Shown here piece after piece: positions 23,895-32,322 of a stretch of DNA of 64,000 bases. A program made the position numbers and the translations under genes. The notes under the pieces were generated by a model that ran no database searches, had not been told where the DNA came from, and was given only the letters and a program-made list of their open reading frames with translations. The stretch comes from MFD00082-c5 sp963697995 (GTDB taxonomy: Bacteria; Chlamydiota; Chlamydiia; Chlamydiales; JAJFMB01): the NCBI GenBank assembly GCA_963697995.1, contig OY969110.1:434001-498000 (forward strand), in the 5' to 3' direction. Position 1 is the first letter of the stretch. Each line of letters begins with the position of its first letter.

Positions 23895-24578
23895 ATGAAT
23901 GAAATTGAAAAAAAAATTAACTATACTTTCAATGACAAAACTCTTTTAGGGCTTGCATTTGTACACCGCTCCTACACCAACGAAAACCGGGAAGTGTTTG
24001 AGCACAACGAACGGCTAGAATTTTTAGGGGATGCTGTTTTAGATCTTCTCATTGTCGAATATCTCTACCTAAAATACAAAGATAAGCCTGAAGGGGAGCT
24101 TTCGTTTTTAAGATCGCGCCTCGTGGATGCCGCTTCCTGCGCCTCTTATGTCGAATCGCTTCAGGTCACTGAGTATTTGCGCCTTGGGAAAGGGGAAAAC
24201 AGAAACGTTGGCAGGGGAAGAACAAGTATCCACGCAGACCTTTTTGAGGCTCTTCTTGGAGCCATTTACCTCGATGGAGGATTAGAAGCTGCCCGTTTGG
24301 TGTTTCTCAAAGGGTGCTCCCATTTGATTGAAGAGATTTTGCGCGTTCCCCTTCACAACTGGAAAGCTCTTTTACAAGATTACTGCCAAAAATATGTGAA
24401 AAAAATCCCGGAGTATCGGATCTTAAGCGAAAAAGGGCCTGAACACAAAAAACAGTTTCAAGTGGTTGTTTTCATCGATGAAAAAGCTCTCGGAACGGGA
24501 TTTGGCACAAGCAAAAAGGAAGCTGAGCAAACAGCTGCAATGGAATCACTAAAACTACTGGGGATCAATCCGGATTAA
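23895..24578 (+). CDS. rnc: Ribonuclease III
   Basis: Double-stranded RNA endonuclease for rRNA and mRNA processing. HRSYTNEN and the signature ERLEFLGDAVLD (residues 39-50) hold the catalytic acidic residues; ADLFEALLGAIYLDGG is the second catalytic block. The double-stranded RNA-binding domain begins near residue 153 (NWKALLQDYCQK) and ends with GTGFGTSKKEAEQTAAMESL. Length 227 is typical. It begins the rnc-radA-hemC run also found in C. trachomatis, with three bases between rnc and radA. Confidence 0.97.
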   Translation: MNEIEKKINYTFNDKTLLGLAFVHRSYTNENREVFEHNERLEFLGDAVLDLLIVEYLYLKYKDKPEGELSFLRSRLVDAASCASYVESLQVTEYLRLGKGENRNVGRGRTSIHADLFEALLGAIYLDGGLEAARLVFLKGCSHLIEEILRVPLHNWKALLQDYCQKYVKKIPEYRILSEKGPEHKKQFQVVVFIDEKALGTGFGTSKKEAEQTAAMESLKLLGINPD

Positions 24579-24581
24579 TAT

Positions 24582-25952
24582 ATGGTAACCAAGAGTAAAA
24601 CAGTTTGGTTTTGCGCTGAGTGTGGTCACAAAGCGCAAAAATGGATCGGGCAATGCCCCTCCTGCACTCAATGGAACACCTTTTCTGAAGAGGTCGAAAT
24701 TAAGGAGACCCGGTATAAGGCTGCAAAAGAGAAATCAAGCCGCCCTTTGCGTCTCAAAGAGATTAATCAGTCTGACACTCCCCGCATTTTAACAAAAATT
24801 AACGAGTTTGATCGGTTAATTGGAGGGGGAATCGTTCCTGGATGCCTCGTGCTCGTTGGAGGGGAACCAGGTGTTGGGAAATCAACTCTCATGTTGCAAC
24901 TTGCGGCCACTCTTGCTAAGCAAGGGCTTTTAGTCCTCTACGTTACAGGTGAGGAATCGATTGAACAAACCTCCATGAGAGCGACAAGACTGCAAGTCGA
25001 CACCGACAATCTTCTTCTTTTGAATGAGACAAGCCTTGAAAAAATTAAAGGGCACATCGAACAATTAAAGCCCGATATTTTGATCATCGATTCCATCCAA
25101 GTGATCTATAAAGATGATATTGCAAGCTCTGCCGGCTCTGTCACACAAGTAAGAGAGTGTACAGCTGAATTGATGCACATAGCAAAAGGGCAAGCGCTCT
25201 CCACTTTTTTAATTGGACACGTCACAAAATCGGGAGAAATAGCAGGACCTAGAATTTTAGAGCACTTAGTGGATACCGTCCTCTATTTTGAAGGGGATCG
25301 GCAACACAATTTTAGACTCGTGCGCGTCGTTAAAAACAGATTTGGCGGCACCGATGAGATAGCCGTTTTTGAGATGTTAAGAGATGGTTTAAAAGAGGTT
25401 CCAAACCCCTCTGAAGTTTTTTTGCAAGAGAGGGATAAGCAAGTTTTAGGCTCTGTTGTGATCTCCACAGTGGAAGGGACAAGACCGCTTCTCATCGAAG
25501 CTCAAGCCTTAGTCACTCAAACGGCCTACCCCACCCCTTCCCGAAAATCAACGGGCCTCGATCAAAACCGTTTAGCTCTTCTACTTGCGGTTCTTGAGAA
25601 AAGAATGCGCTACCAACTCTACCAGTGCGATGTTTTTGTCTCAATCGCAGGGGGTTTAAAAATCACCGAAACGAGCGTCGATTTAGGTGTTCTTTTATCA
25701 ATTGCGTCTTCTTACAGCGGCAGAATTATCGATCCTGGGCTTGTGGTGGTGGGGGAAGTCGGTTTAAGCGGTGAAGTGAGGGGGGTTTCAAGGATCGAGA
25801 GTCGGATTAAAGAAGCGATCCACATGGGATTTACAAGCTGCCTCATCCCTAAGAGAAATATGAAGGGGATTCCAAAAGAACTTTTGGCGAAAATCAAAAT
25901 TTCTGGCGTCGACCTCGTCGAAGATGCGATCAGCTATATGATGAGTCATTAA
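24582..25952 (+). CDS. radA: DNA repair protein RadA (Sms)
   Basis: RecA-like ATPase that promotes branch migration during recombination. The N-terminal zinc finger has Cys11, Cys14, Cys25 and Cys28 (CAECG, CPSC). The Walker A motif is GGEPGVGKSTLMLQL, and the RadA-specific VVKNRFGGTDE follows. The C-terminal third is the Lon-like domain (GGLKITETSVDLGVLLSIAS, VVVGEVGLSGEVRGV). Length 456 is normal. Confidence 0.97.
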   Translation: MVTKSKTVWFCAECGHKAQKWIGQCPSCTQWNTFSEEVEIKETRYKAAKEKSSRPLRLKEINQSDTPRILTKINEFDRLIGGGIVPGCLVLVGGEPGVGKSTLMLQLAATLAKQGLLVLYVTGEESIEQTSMRATRLQVDTDNLLLLNETSLEKIKGHIEQLKPDILIIDSIQVIYKDDIASSAGSVTQVRECTAELMHIAKGQALSTFLIGHVTKSGEIAGPRILEHLVDTVLYFEGDRQHNFRLVRVVKNRFGGTDEIAVFEMLRDGLKEVPNPSEVFLQERDKQVLGSVVISTVEGTRPLLIEAQALVTQTAYPTPSRKSTGLDQNRLALLLAVLEKRMRYQLYQCDVFVSIAGGLKITETSVDLGVLLSIASSYSGRIIDPGLVVVGEVGLSGEVRGVSRIESRIKEAIHMGFTSCLIPKRNMKGIPKELLAKIKISGVDLVEDAISYMMSH

Positions 25953-25954
25953 AT

Positions 25955-27169
25955 ATGACCCTGATAGTGGGCGCAAGATCCTCTCCTCTCTCTTTAGCTC
26001 AAGTGAAAGAGGTTTTTTCTTGTTTAAAAAATCTTCCCTTTGAATTAAAGCTTTTTGATACTACCGGAGATCTCGACCAAAAAACGTCTCTTCGCACCCT
26101 CGATAAAACCAATTTTTTTACAAAAGAAATCGATGACGCTCTCTTAAATGGACAGATTAGAGTAGCAATCCATTCAGCTAAAGATTTGCCAGACCCGATC
26201 CCCAAAGGGTTAACAGTTATTGCATTAACCGAGGGAGTCTCTCCTTTAGACGCCCTTGTTATTAAAGAAAAAACTTTAAAAAAATCCCCCTTGATTGCAA
26301 CCTCCTCGGTTAGACGGGAAGAAAACGTCTTAAAAGTGGTCCGAGACGCCAGGTTCACCGATATACGAGGGACTATTCACGAAAGATTAAAGAAGCTAGA
26401 TGAGGGGTTTGTCGATGGGGTTGTGATCGCTGAAGCTGCCCTGATTCGTTTGGGAATCAAGAGAGAAAGAATCTTTCTTCCAGGAGAAACGACCCCCTAC
26501 CAGGGACAACTGGCCATTTTGGGAAGAGAGGGGGATGTGGAGGCCCATTCCCTTTTCGCTCCGATCGATGGAAGAAAAAAAGTCTTATTTGGTGTCACAA
26601 AACCGAAAAGTATCGATGTGATCCATTGCCCCTTGATCGAAATCCACCCTTTAGAGATCTCAATTGAGGGCCTAAATGAGGCTTCCCACATCTTGTTTAC
26701 CAGTAAAACGGCCGTTTCTCTCTTTTCTTCACTTAAAAAAAAGATCACACAAAAAGTGATAGCGATTGGAGAGGCAACGGGGTCTTTAGTGCTGTCTCAA
26801 CTTGGGGTTAAACCGATGATCGCAGCTAATGCTACTCAAGAAGGCGTTGTCGCCCTTTTGGAGCAAATGGAGATCAAAACTCTTTTTTGGCCCCGGTCCC
26901 AAGAAGCAAGAGATGTGATCGATTTATGGGCTGAAAAAAAAGGAATCCCCCTTTTTGCCCCATTCTGGTACGAGACCAAAATAAAGGCAGAAATCCCTAC
27001 CCTTTCTTGGGAGAGGATCGAAGAGGTTTTTTTATCTAGCCCCTCAACGGTTGAGGCGTACTTACACCATTTTGGCTCTTTTGATAAAAGAATAAAATAC
27101 GATTTGATTGGACCTGTAACAAAAAAAGCATTTGAAATGAAGATTCACATGATTGGAAATATCGTGTAG
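25955..27169 (+). CDS. hemC: Porphobilinogen deaminase-uroporphyrinogen III synthase fusion
   Basis: A 404-residue haem-pathway fusion. Residues 1 to about 205 are HemC domains 1 and 2: GARSSPLSLAQVKEV, IRVAIHSAKDLPDPI, IATSSVRREENVL and TDIRGTIHERLKKLDEG. HemC domain 3, including the cysteine that holds the dipyrromethane cofactor, is absent: after PYQGQLAILGREGD the chain goes straight to a HemD-like half (VLFGVTKPKSIDVIHCPLIE, HILFTSKTAVSLFSS, VFLSSPSTVEAYLHHFG). C. trachomatis HemC is likewise short, but here a HemD is attached. It follows radA by two bases. The activity of the HemC part without its cofactor cysteine is an open question. Confidence 0.85.
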   Translation: MTLIVGARSSPLSLAQVKEVFSCLKNLPFELKLFDTTGDLDQKTSLRTLDKTNFFTKEIDDALLNGQIRVAIHSAKDLPDPIPKGLTVIALTEGVSPLDALVIKEKTLKKSPLIATSSVRREENVLKVVRDARFTDIRGTIHERLKKLDEGFVDGVVIAEAALIRLGIKRERIFLPGETTPYQGQLAILGREGDVEAHSLFAPIDGRKKVLFGVTKPKSIDVIHCPLIEIHPLEISIEGLNEASHILFTSKTAVSLFSSLKKKITQKVIAIGEATGSLVLSQLGVKPMIAANATQEGVVALLEQMEIKTLFWPRSQEARDVIDLWAEKKGIPLFAPFWYETKIKAEIPTLSWERIEEVFLSSPSTVEAYLHHFGSFDKRIKYDLIGPVTKKAFEMKIHMIGNIV

Positions 27170-27235
27170 CACTTTTATCCCTTTTATGAGTAAAATAGTG
27201 ATTCCATTAATGTTTATTCCTTAGGAGAGAAAAAA

Positions 27236-27846
27236 ATGGTTGAAAAATTTGAACTGCCCCCACTTCCCTACAGCTTAAATGCTCTTGAACCTGTGATTTC
27301 TTCCGAGATCATGGACCTGCACTACAATAAACACCACAAGGCTTATGTCACTAATTTGAATGCAGCTCTCGAACAGTATGCTGAAGCTGAAGCCAAATCA
27401 GATTTAGCGACGCAAGTTGCGCTTCAGCAAGCGATCCGCTTCAATGGGGGCGGCCATATCAACCACTCAATTTTCTGGACCAACCTCGCACCGAAAGGGC
27501 AAGGGGGGGAGAGGCTCCACAAGGAGAATTAGCCGCTGCAATCGATGCTGAATTTGGCTCTCTTCAAGGATTTATCGATCAATTAAGCGCAAAAGCTTTG
27601 GCCATTCAAGGCTCTGGCTGGGGATGGCTTGGATACAACAAAGCGAAAAAACGACTTGAAATCGCGACTTGTTTGAACCAAGACCCTTTAAGCACCCTTG
27701 GTTTAATTCCCCTTCTTGGAATAGACGTCTGGGAGCACGCTTATTACCTACAGTATAAAAACGTTCGCGCGGATTACCTCAAAGCTATTTGGGGCATTAT
27801 TAACTGGAAAAATGTGGCTGAACGGTTTGCTAAGGCGAAAGGGTAA
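27236..27846 (+). pseudogene. sodA: Superoxide dismutase (Fe/Mn), frameshifted at a G run
   Basis: The superoxide dismutase is split over two frames: 27236-27532 carries the N-terminal half (MDLHYNKHHKAYV, GGHINHSIFWTNLAP), and a second frame ending at 27846 carries the C-terminal half (SGWGWLGYNKAKKRLEI, LLGIDVWEHAYYLQY). Metal ligands of both halves are present. The break is at seven G residues, 27503-27509; one more G would restore reading through the usual GGGE-P-GEL stretch. A strong ribosome site (TTAGGAGAG) precedes the ATG. This is either a true mutation, a slippage-prone on/off switch, or a sequencing error. Gene order sod-accD-dut-ptsN-ptsN matches C. trachomatis. Confidence 0.88.
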
Positions 27847-27851
27847 GTAAG

Positions 27852-28703
27852 ATGGGGCTTTTCTCCCGGGATAAACCAAAAATAAAGATCCAGACCCTAA
27901 AAAGAGATGGGTTTTCGGGCTGGATCAAGTGCACGAGTTGCCATGAGCTTATTCACGCCAATGAACTTCAAGCGAACAGTTTTTGCTGTCCAAAGTGCAA
28001 TTATCACTACCGACTTCCGGTTCAAAAGCGGATCGAAAGCCTTACTGATGCAGGCTCCTTTAAAGAACTCTTTGACAATTTTTTACCCATCGATCCCTTA
28101 ACGTTTGTCGATAAGGAATCTTACGCCTCGAGAATAAAAAGGGCCGAGGCGGAAGCTGAGAGTAACGAAGCGATTCGGGTGGGTTCGGCAACCCTTAAAG
28201 GGTATCCTATCGGTTTGGCCGTTATGGACTTTAGCTACATGGGGGGCTCCATGGGCTCTGTTGTTGGAGAAAAGCTCACATGCCTTATTGAACTTTGCCT
28301 TGAGAAAAGATGGCCCTTGATCGTGGTCTCTACCTCGGGTGGAGCGAGAATGCAAGAGTCGACTCTCTCTTTGATGCAGATGGCCAAAATCTCTTCTGCT
28401 CTTTCCCGGTTTCAAGCGGCAAACCTCGTCTTTATCTCAGTTCTTACAAACCCAACCACCGGAGGGGTTACCGCTTCATTTGCTTCTCTTGGCGATTTGA
28501 TTCTAGCAGAACCTCAAGCCTTAATCTGCTTTGCAGGGCCCCGAGTGATCGAGCAAACCATTGGGCACAAACTACCCGAAGAGGCCCAAAAATCAGAATT
28601 TTTATTAAAACACGGTATGATCGATTGCATTGTACCAAGACACGAGTTAAAGGAGAAAATCTCTTCTTTACTCCCCTATTTTAGTCTAAAGGAGTGTGTA
28701 TGA
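27852..28703 (+). CDS. accD: Acetyl-CoA carboxylase carboxyltransferase subunit beta
   Basis: With AccA it transfers CO2 from biotin to acetyl-CoA to give malonyl-CoA for fatty acid synthesis. The zinc ribbon has Cys27, Cys30, Cys46 and Cys49 (CTSC, CPKC). The crotonase-type carboxyltransferase core follows: MGGSMGSVVGEKL, VSTSGGARMQESTLSLMQMA, TNPTTGGVTASFASLGD and GPRVIEQTIGHKLPE. Length 283 is normal. It begins six bases after sod and overlaps the dut start (ATGA). Confidence 0.97.
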   Translation: MGLFSRDKPKIKIQTLKRDGFSGWIKCTSCHELIHANELQANSFCCPKCNYHYRLPVQKRIESLTDAGSFKELFDNFLPIDPLTFVDKESYASRIKRAEAEAESNEAIRVGSATLKGYPIGLAVMDFSYMGGSMGSVVGEKLTCLIELCLEKRWPLIVVSTSGGARMQESTLSLMQMAKISSALSRFQAANLVFISVLTNPTTGGVTASFASLGDLILAEPQALICFAGPRVIEQTIGHKLPEEAQKSEFLLKHGMIDCIVPRHELKEKISSLLPYFSLKECV

Positions 28704-29149
28704 GCGATTTAGAAATTATCGAAGTTGAAACCATCGCTGAATCATTAGAGTGTCTTCCCACTTATGGAACTCACCTTGCAGCAGGCGCCGATGTTAGAGC
28801 CAATATCTCAACCCCCATTCTGCTTCAACCGGGCGATTCGATTTTGGTGCCAACGGGGCTTAAATTTGCAATTCCCGAAGGGTATGAGATCCAGGTAAGA
28901 CCAAGAAGCGGACTTGCGTTAAAACACCAAATTACTGTTTTAAATACACCTGGGACGATAGATGCGGACTATAGAGGAGAACTCCAGGTGATTTTAATTA
29001 ACCATGGAAAAAAACCTTTTGTGATTGAACCTCAAATGAGAATTGCTCAAATTGTTTTGGCAGCGGTTTATAAGGCTTCCTTTTTGTGCAAAGAGGAGCT
29101 CTCGGAGACAAAAAGAGGTGTTTTGGGTTTTGGACACACAGGCGTATGA
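28700..29149 (+). CDS. dut: dUTP diphosphatase
   Basis: Hydrolyses dUTP to dUMP, keeping uracil out of DNA and supplying thymidylate synthesis. All dUTPase motifs are visible in 149 residues: AAGADVRAN, VRPRSGLALK, LNTPGTIDADYRGELQVILIN, RIAQIV and the C-terminal RGVLGFGHTG. The ATG at 28700 is preferred over GTG at 28694 because AAGGAG is six bases upstream. It overlaps accD by 4 bp and its stop overlaps the ptsN start (ATGA). Confidence 0.96.
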   Translation: MSDLEIIEVETIAESLECLPTYGTHLAAGADVRANISTPILLQPGDSILVPTGLKFAIPEGYEIQVRPRSGLALKHQITVLNTPGTIDADYRGELQVILINHGKKPFVIEPQMRIAQIVLAAVYKASFLCKEELSETKRGVLGFGHTGV

Positions 29150-29604
29150 TTGACTTAAAACAAATAATCGATCCTAACTGCATTGTTTTTTTGGATCTTG
29201 AAAAAAGAGATGAGGTGCTTAAAGCTCTTATCGATCTACTAGCAGCACACGGGAAACTCCAAGATCCCAAAGCTTTTGAGGCGGCCATTTTCCAAAGGGA
29301 AAAAATTGTCACCACAGGAATCGGAATGGCGATCGCCATACCCCACGCCAAACTTCCCGGTTACAAAGAGTTTTTTTTAGCCGTAGCGATTTTAAAGAAA
29401 GGGGTGGCTTGGGATTCTTTAGATGGAACTGCCGTTAGAGTTGTTTTCATGATTGGGGGCCCAGAGGAGCAGCAAACGAAATATTTGCAAATCTTGTCGG
29501 GGTTAACCTCTTTAATAAAAAATGAAAAAGTGAGAAAGGGGTTGATCACGGCTTCAGTACCTAGCGAAGTTTTAGATCTTTTTCATAAAAATACGCTGTA
29601 CTAG
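29146..29604 (+). CDS. ptsN: PTS EIIA-like nitrogen regulatory protein (PtsN), copy 1
   Basis: A 152-residue EIIA-Ntr/fructose-type domain. The phosphorylatable histidine is in AIAIPHAKLPGYKEF. FREKIVTTGIG-like and LIGGPEEQQTKYLQILSGL-type segments follow the family order. In other bacteria PtsN signals through a nitrogen PTS chain to K+ transport and metabolism; no EI or NPr gene is in the window, but a Kdp system is. The start overlaps dut by 4 bp; extending upstream to 29086 would only add dut sequence in another frame. Confidence 0.92.
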   Translation: MIDLKQIIDPNCIVFLDLEKRDEVLKALIDLLAAHGKLQDPKAFEAAIFQREKIVTTGIGMAIAIPHAKLPGYKEFFLAVAILKKGVAWDSLDGTAVRVVFMIGGPEEQQTKYLQILSGLTSLIKNEKVRKGLITASVPSEVLDLFHKNTLY

Positions 29605-29748
29605 AAAGTTAAAAACAGTTATTGTCTGGGGAGCGGTTCCAAGTAAAAAAATTATTTAAGGAATAAAAAGCTATTGAAAAGGTTTTTTTGAACATATTTC
29701 GATAGAGGGTAATTTCTTAAGTGCAATGAGTTGTTTTTGGAGGGTTTT

Positions 29749-30423
29749 ATGGATTTAGCAGTTAAGGATGTAGCTTCTCTTCTCAATCTATCGGAGGAGA
29801 AAGTGAATCGTTTGATTGACGAGGGTAAGATTCCTGCCTATAGGATGAATGAGGAGTACCGTTTTAGCTTAATGGAAATCGAAAACTGGGTTTTGCAGCG
29901 CACAAATTCTGATGAGGAGTTATCGCACGACAAAAAGGGGACGCATCAGTTTAATCTTTTCCGAGCGCTTCACAAGGGGGGAGTGGTACATGGGATTGAA
30001 GGTTCAAGCAAGGAAGAGGTGATCCGCAACACGCTACAATTTTTGAAAGATCAGATACAAACGGACCCTGAAGTGGTGACTCGAATGCTTCTTAACCGCG
30101 AGTCGCTGCATCCAACGGCATTGGGTGAGGGGATAGCGATACCTCACACTAGGGATTTTGTCCTTAACCCTCAATCGGACGTAGTTTTTGCGGTCTTTTT
30201 AGAAAAACCGATTCCTTACGGAGCTCTTGACGGACAACCAGTGGACGTTCTTTTTTTTCTTTTTGCAAGCGATGACAAAAAGCACTTATCGCTTCTTGCA
30301 AAACTTGCACACTTAAGCGGTGAAAAGGACGCGGTAAAGTTTCTTCGTCAAAAACCGACAAAGGCGGCCCTTCTGAATTTTGTGAAACTGTTTGAGGGGA
30401 AAATTTCGGCTCTGGAGGGTTAG
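29749..30423 (+). CDS. ptsN: PTS EIIA protein with N-terminal helix-turn-helix
   Basis: Residues 1 to about 55 form an excisionase/MerR-type helix-turn-helix (DLAVKDVASLLNLSEEKVNRL, GKIPAYRMNEEYRFSL), and residues 75-224 an EIIA domain with the active histidine in GIAIPHTRDFVL. Such a fusion suggests a DNA-binding protein whose activity is set by PTS phosphorylation; C. trachomatis has the same tandem arrangement of a plain and an HTH-bearing ptsN. GGAGG five bases upstream supports the ATG at 29749. It is the last gene before the repeat array. Confidence 0.9.
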   Translation: MDLAVKDVASLLNLSEEKVNRLIDEGKIPAYRMNEEYRFSLMEIENWVLQRTNSDEELSHDKKGTHQFNLFRALHKGGVVHGIEGSSKEEVIRNTLQFLKDQIQTDPEVVTRMLLNRESLHPTALGEGIAIPHTRDFVLNPQSDVVFAVFLEKPIPYGALDGQPVDVLFFLFASDDKKHLSLLAKLAHLSGEKDAVKFLRQKPTKAALLNFVKLFEGKISALEG

Positions 30424-30430
30424 AGTCCCC

Positions 30431-30480
30431 TCTTTTTCCACCCTTGCCCTTGCCCCAAACTTGCCCTTGCTCTTGCCTTG
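30431..30480. repeat. Left low-complexity flank of the tandem array
   Basis: CCCTTGCCCTTGCC-type repeats with CCAAACTTGCCCTTGC. This is the reverse complement pattern of the tract at 31221-31345 on the other side of the array. Confidence 0.75.
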
Positions 30481-30535
30481 TAAGCGTTAAAAGAAGCCAT
30501 GTTTTTAAAAACCGCGAAGCGGTTGCCGGAGGGGG

Positions 30536-30567
30536 TAAAGGGGGAACCGCGCAGGGGTTCCCCCTTT
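30536..30567. terminator. Strong hairpin after ptsN, possible terminator
   Basis: TAAAGGGGGAACC and GGTTCCCCCTTTA form a 13-bp stem around a GCGCAGG loop. It is well placed to end the sod-ptsN transcript, although no U run follows. The right arm is the start of the first tandem repeat unit and recurs in every unit without its left partner. Confidence 0.5.
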
Positions 30568-31213
30568 AAAGATGCTTTAAGTTGTAAACATCGAAGAACA
30601 AACTGTAATCTCGAATCATCTTGATCAATTGTAATGATTTTATCTAAGTGGGGAAACCCTTGCGCGGTTCCCCCTTTAAAGATGCTTTAAGTTGTAAACA
30701 TCGAAGAACAAACTATAATCTGGAACATCCTAATAAACTGTAAGATTTCATCTAAGCGGAGAAACACTTGCGCGGTTCCCCCTTTAAAGATGCTTTAAGT
30801 TGTAAACATCGAAGAACAAACTGTAATCTCGAATCATCTTGATCAATTGTAATGATTTCATCTAAGTGGAGAAACCCTTGCGCGGTTCCCCCTTTAAAGA
30901 TGCTTTAAGTTGTAAACATCGAAGAACAAACTATAATCTGGAACATCCTAATAAACTGTAAGATTTCATCTAAGCGGAGAAACACTTGCGCGGTTCCCCC
31001 TTTAAAGATGCTTTAAGTTGTAAACATCGAAGAACAAACTGTAATCTCGAATCATCTTGATCAATTGTAATGATTTCATCTAAGTGGAGAAACCCTTGCG
31101 CGGTTCCCCCTTTAAAGATGCTTTAAGTTGTAAACATCGAAGAACAAACTGTAATCTGGAACATCCTAATAAACTGTAAGATTTCATCTAAGCGGAGAAA
31201 AACCTGTGCGATG
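30560..31213. repeat. Alternating tandem array, A/B units of 110 and 108 bp, three pairs
   Basis: Units begin with CCCCCTTTAAAGATGC at 30560, 30670, 30778, 30888, 30996 and 31106. The spacing alternates 110, 108, 110, 108, 110, giving a higher-order A-B-A-B-A-B structure. A and B share the first ~50 and last ~35 bp and differ in the middle (A has GAATCATCTTGATCAATTG, B has GGAACATCCTAATAAACTG). Each unit contains GATGCTTTAAGTTGTAAACA plus TC, which can fold as a GATG/CATC and TTTA/TAAA hairpin with loop AGTTG. There is no coding potential, and no unique spacers, so it is not a CRISPR array. Confidence 0.9.
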
Positions 31214-31220
31214 TTTGTGA

Positions 31221-31345
31221 ATGGAGGGCGAGGGCAAGTTTTAGAGGGGAAAGAGGGCAAGGGCAAGTTTGGGGGCAAAGGCATGGGCAAGGGCAAAGGC
31301 AAGTTTGAGGGGAGGGCAAGGGCAAGTTTGTGGAAGGGGGCAGGT
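31221..31345. repeat. Right low-complexity flank (GGGCAAGGGCAAGTTTG)
   Basis: Purine-rich GGGCAAGGGCAAGTTTG-type repeats, in inverted orientation to the tract left of the array. Lies between the array and the 3' end of the TPR gene. Confidence 0.75.
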
Positions 31346-31349
31346 TTAA

Positions 31350-31745
31350 TCAGCTATAAGCCAATAAAAGCGCTTTTGCCGTGTTCGAAATCCCAATTGC
31401 TTGCTCGTTTTGCAAAACATTTGCAAGACGAAGAGCTTCCTCTTTCCTCCCAAGCATCAGAAGCGCTTTTGACATATTAAGAAGTGTTGGGGAGTGATCC
31501 CCCTCACTCTTTAATGCCTTGTCAAACATCTTGAGCGCCTTCTCCGGTAAATTAAGCTGAAGGTAAAGAGCTCCAAGGGTTTGAGTATCATAGCTATTGT
31601 CTGGATTAAGGGCCGTCAAAGCTTCGAAAAAGGCAAGCGCTATGTCGTATTTGCCCTGCCTAATATAAGAAAAACCTGTAAAACGAAGATCGTCTATCTC
31701 CTCGTCGCCCCATTTAAGCCTCTCTAACCAATTAATTCTTCCCAT
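31350..31745 (-). CDS. TPR protein, type III secretion chaperone-like
   Basis: A 131-residue all-helical protein with about three tetratricopeptide repeats: GFSYIRQGKYDIALAFFEAL, LGALYLQLNLPEKALKMFDK and MSKALLMLGRKEEALRLA. Size and repeat layout resemble class II type III secretion chaperones (SycD/LcrH). C. trachomatis has a TPR gene (CT274) at the matching place, divergent from rsmH. It is three bases downstream of its partner gene, so the two are co-expressed. The specific client is unknown. Confidence 0.78.
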   Translation of the reverse strand: MGRINWLERLKWGDEEIDDLRFTGFSYIRQGKYDIALAFFEALTALNPDNSYDTQTLGALYLQLNLPEKALKMFDKALKSEGDHSPTLLNMSKALLMLGRKEEALRLANVLQNEQAIGISNTAKALLLAYS

Positions 31746-31748
31746 CGT

Positions 31749-32198
31749 CTACCCTTGTAAAAATTGACCAATCCGCCCAATAATGTGCCCTAACATATCG
31801 TTCAGTTTATTGATCTGCTTAAAACAACTCGTTAATGCTTGTTGCTCCTCTTTCTCCTCCGGTGTGTTGCAAGGAGTGTTTGCAACTACCATCTCATCTT
31901 TCGCCTGCTCCTCCGTAGTGCCAAGTGAAGGCACAACCCTCCAAAAGGCAAAAGAGGAACGCCTCGACCTCTCAAAGCTCTTAGGAGGAAAGAAATGCGC
32001 CCAAGGAGTGTGGTAAGGAACTACCCCTAAAAGAATATCAAGCTCTGTTAGCTTTGGCACCGTATCCACGATCATCGTTTGGGGTGGAATCGAGGACGCC
32101 TCTTGTAAGTGAAACTGACTCTCCGTCTCTTCAATCGCTCTAGTCCGCTCAGCATAAAGGCGATAGACAGAAATATCCAAATTATCTATGGTTGCCAT
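31749..32198 (-). CDS. Conserved chlamydial hypothetical paired with the TPR gene
   Basis: A 149-residue soluble protein: a helical N-terminus (YRLYAERTRAIEETESQF), a Pro/aromatic-rich middle (VVPYHTPWAHFFPPKSF) and a helical C-terminus (FKQINKLNDMLGHIIGRIGQ). Position corresponds to C. trachomatis CT273. Given its tight linkage (3-bp gap) to a TPR chaperone-like gene it could be a client or partner; this is inference. It is divergent from rsmH across 124 bp. Confidence 0.7.
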   Translation of the reverse strand: MATIDNLDISVYRLYAERTRAIEETESQFHLQEASSIPPQTMIVDTVPKLTELDILLGVVPYHTPWAHFFPPKSFERSRRSSFAFWRVVPSLGTTEEQAKDEMVVANTPCNTPEEKEEQQALTSCFKQINKLNDMLGHIIGRIGQFLQG

Positions 32199-32322
32199 TG
32201 ACTTATACCCTCTTTCCCCTATTTTAGCTCAAAAGACTATAAAAAAATAGGTCAATTAGAGGATAATTACCCTATTAACCTGATCCCTCTTAAAATTATT
32301 GGAACTTATGGAGTTTTTTTAA

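Noticed and set aside
30560..31213. Possible CRISPR array
   Set aside because: Units are 108-110 bp and repetitive along their full length, with two alternating versions; there are no short repeats with unique spacers and no cas genes.
31211..31480. 89-residue frame rich in Gly and Lys on the plus strand
   Set aside because: It arises from the GGGCAAGGGCAAG low-complexity tract and runs antisense into the TPR gene.
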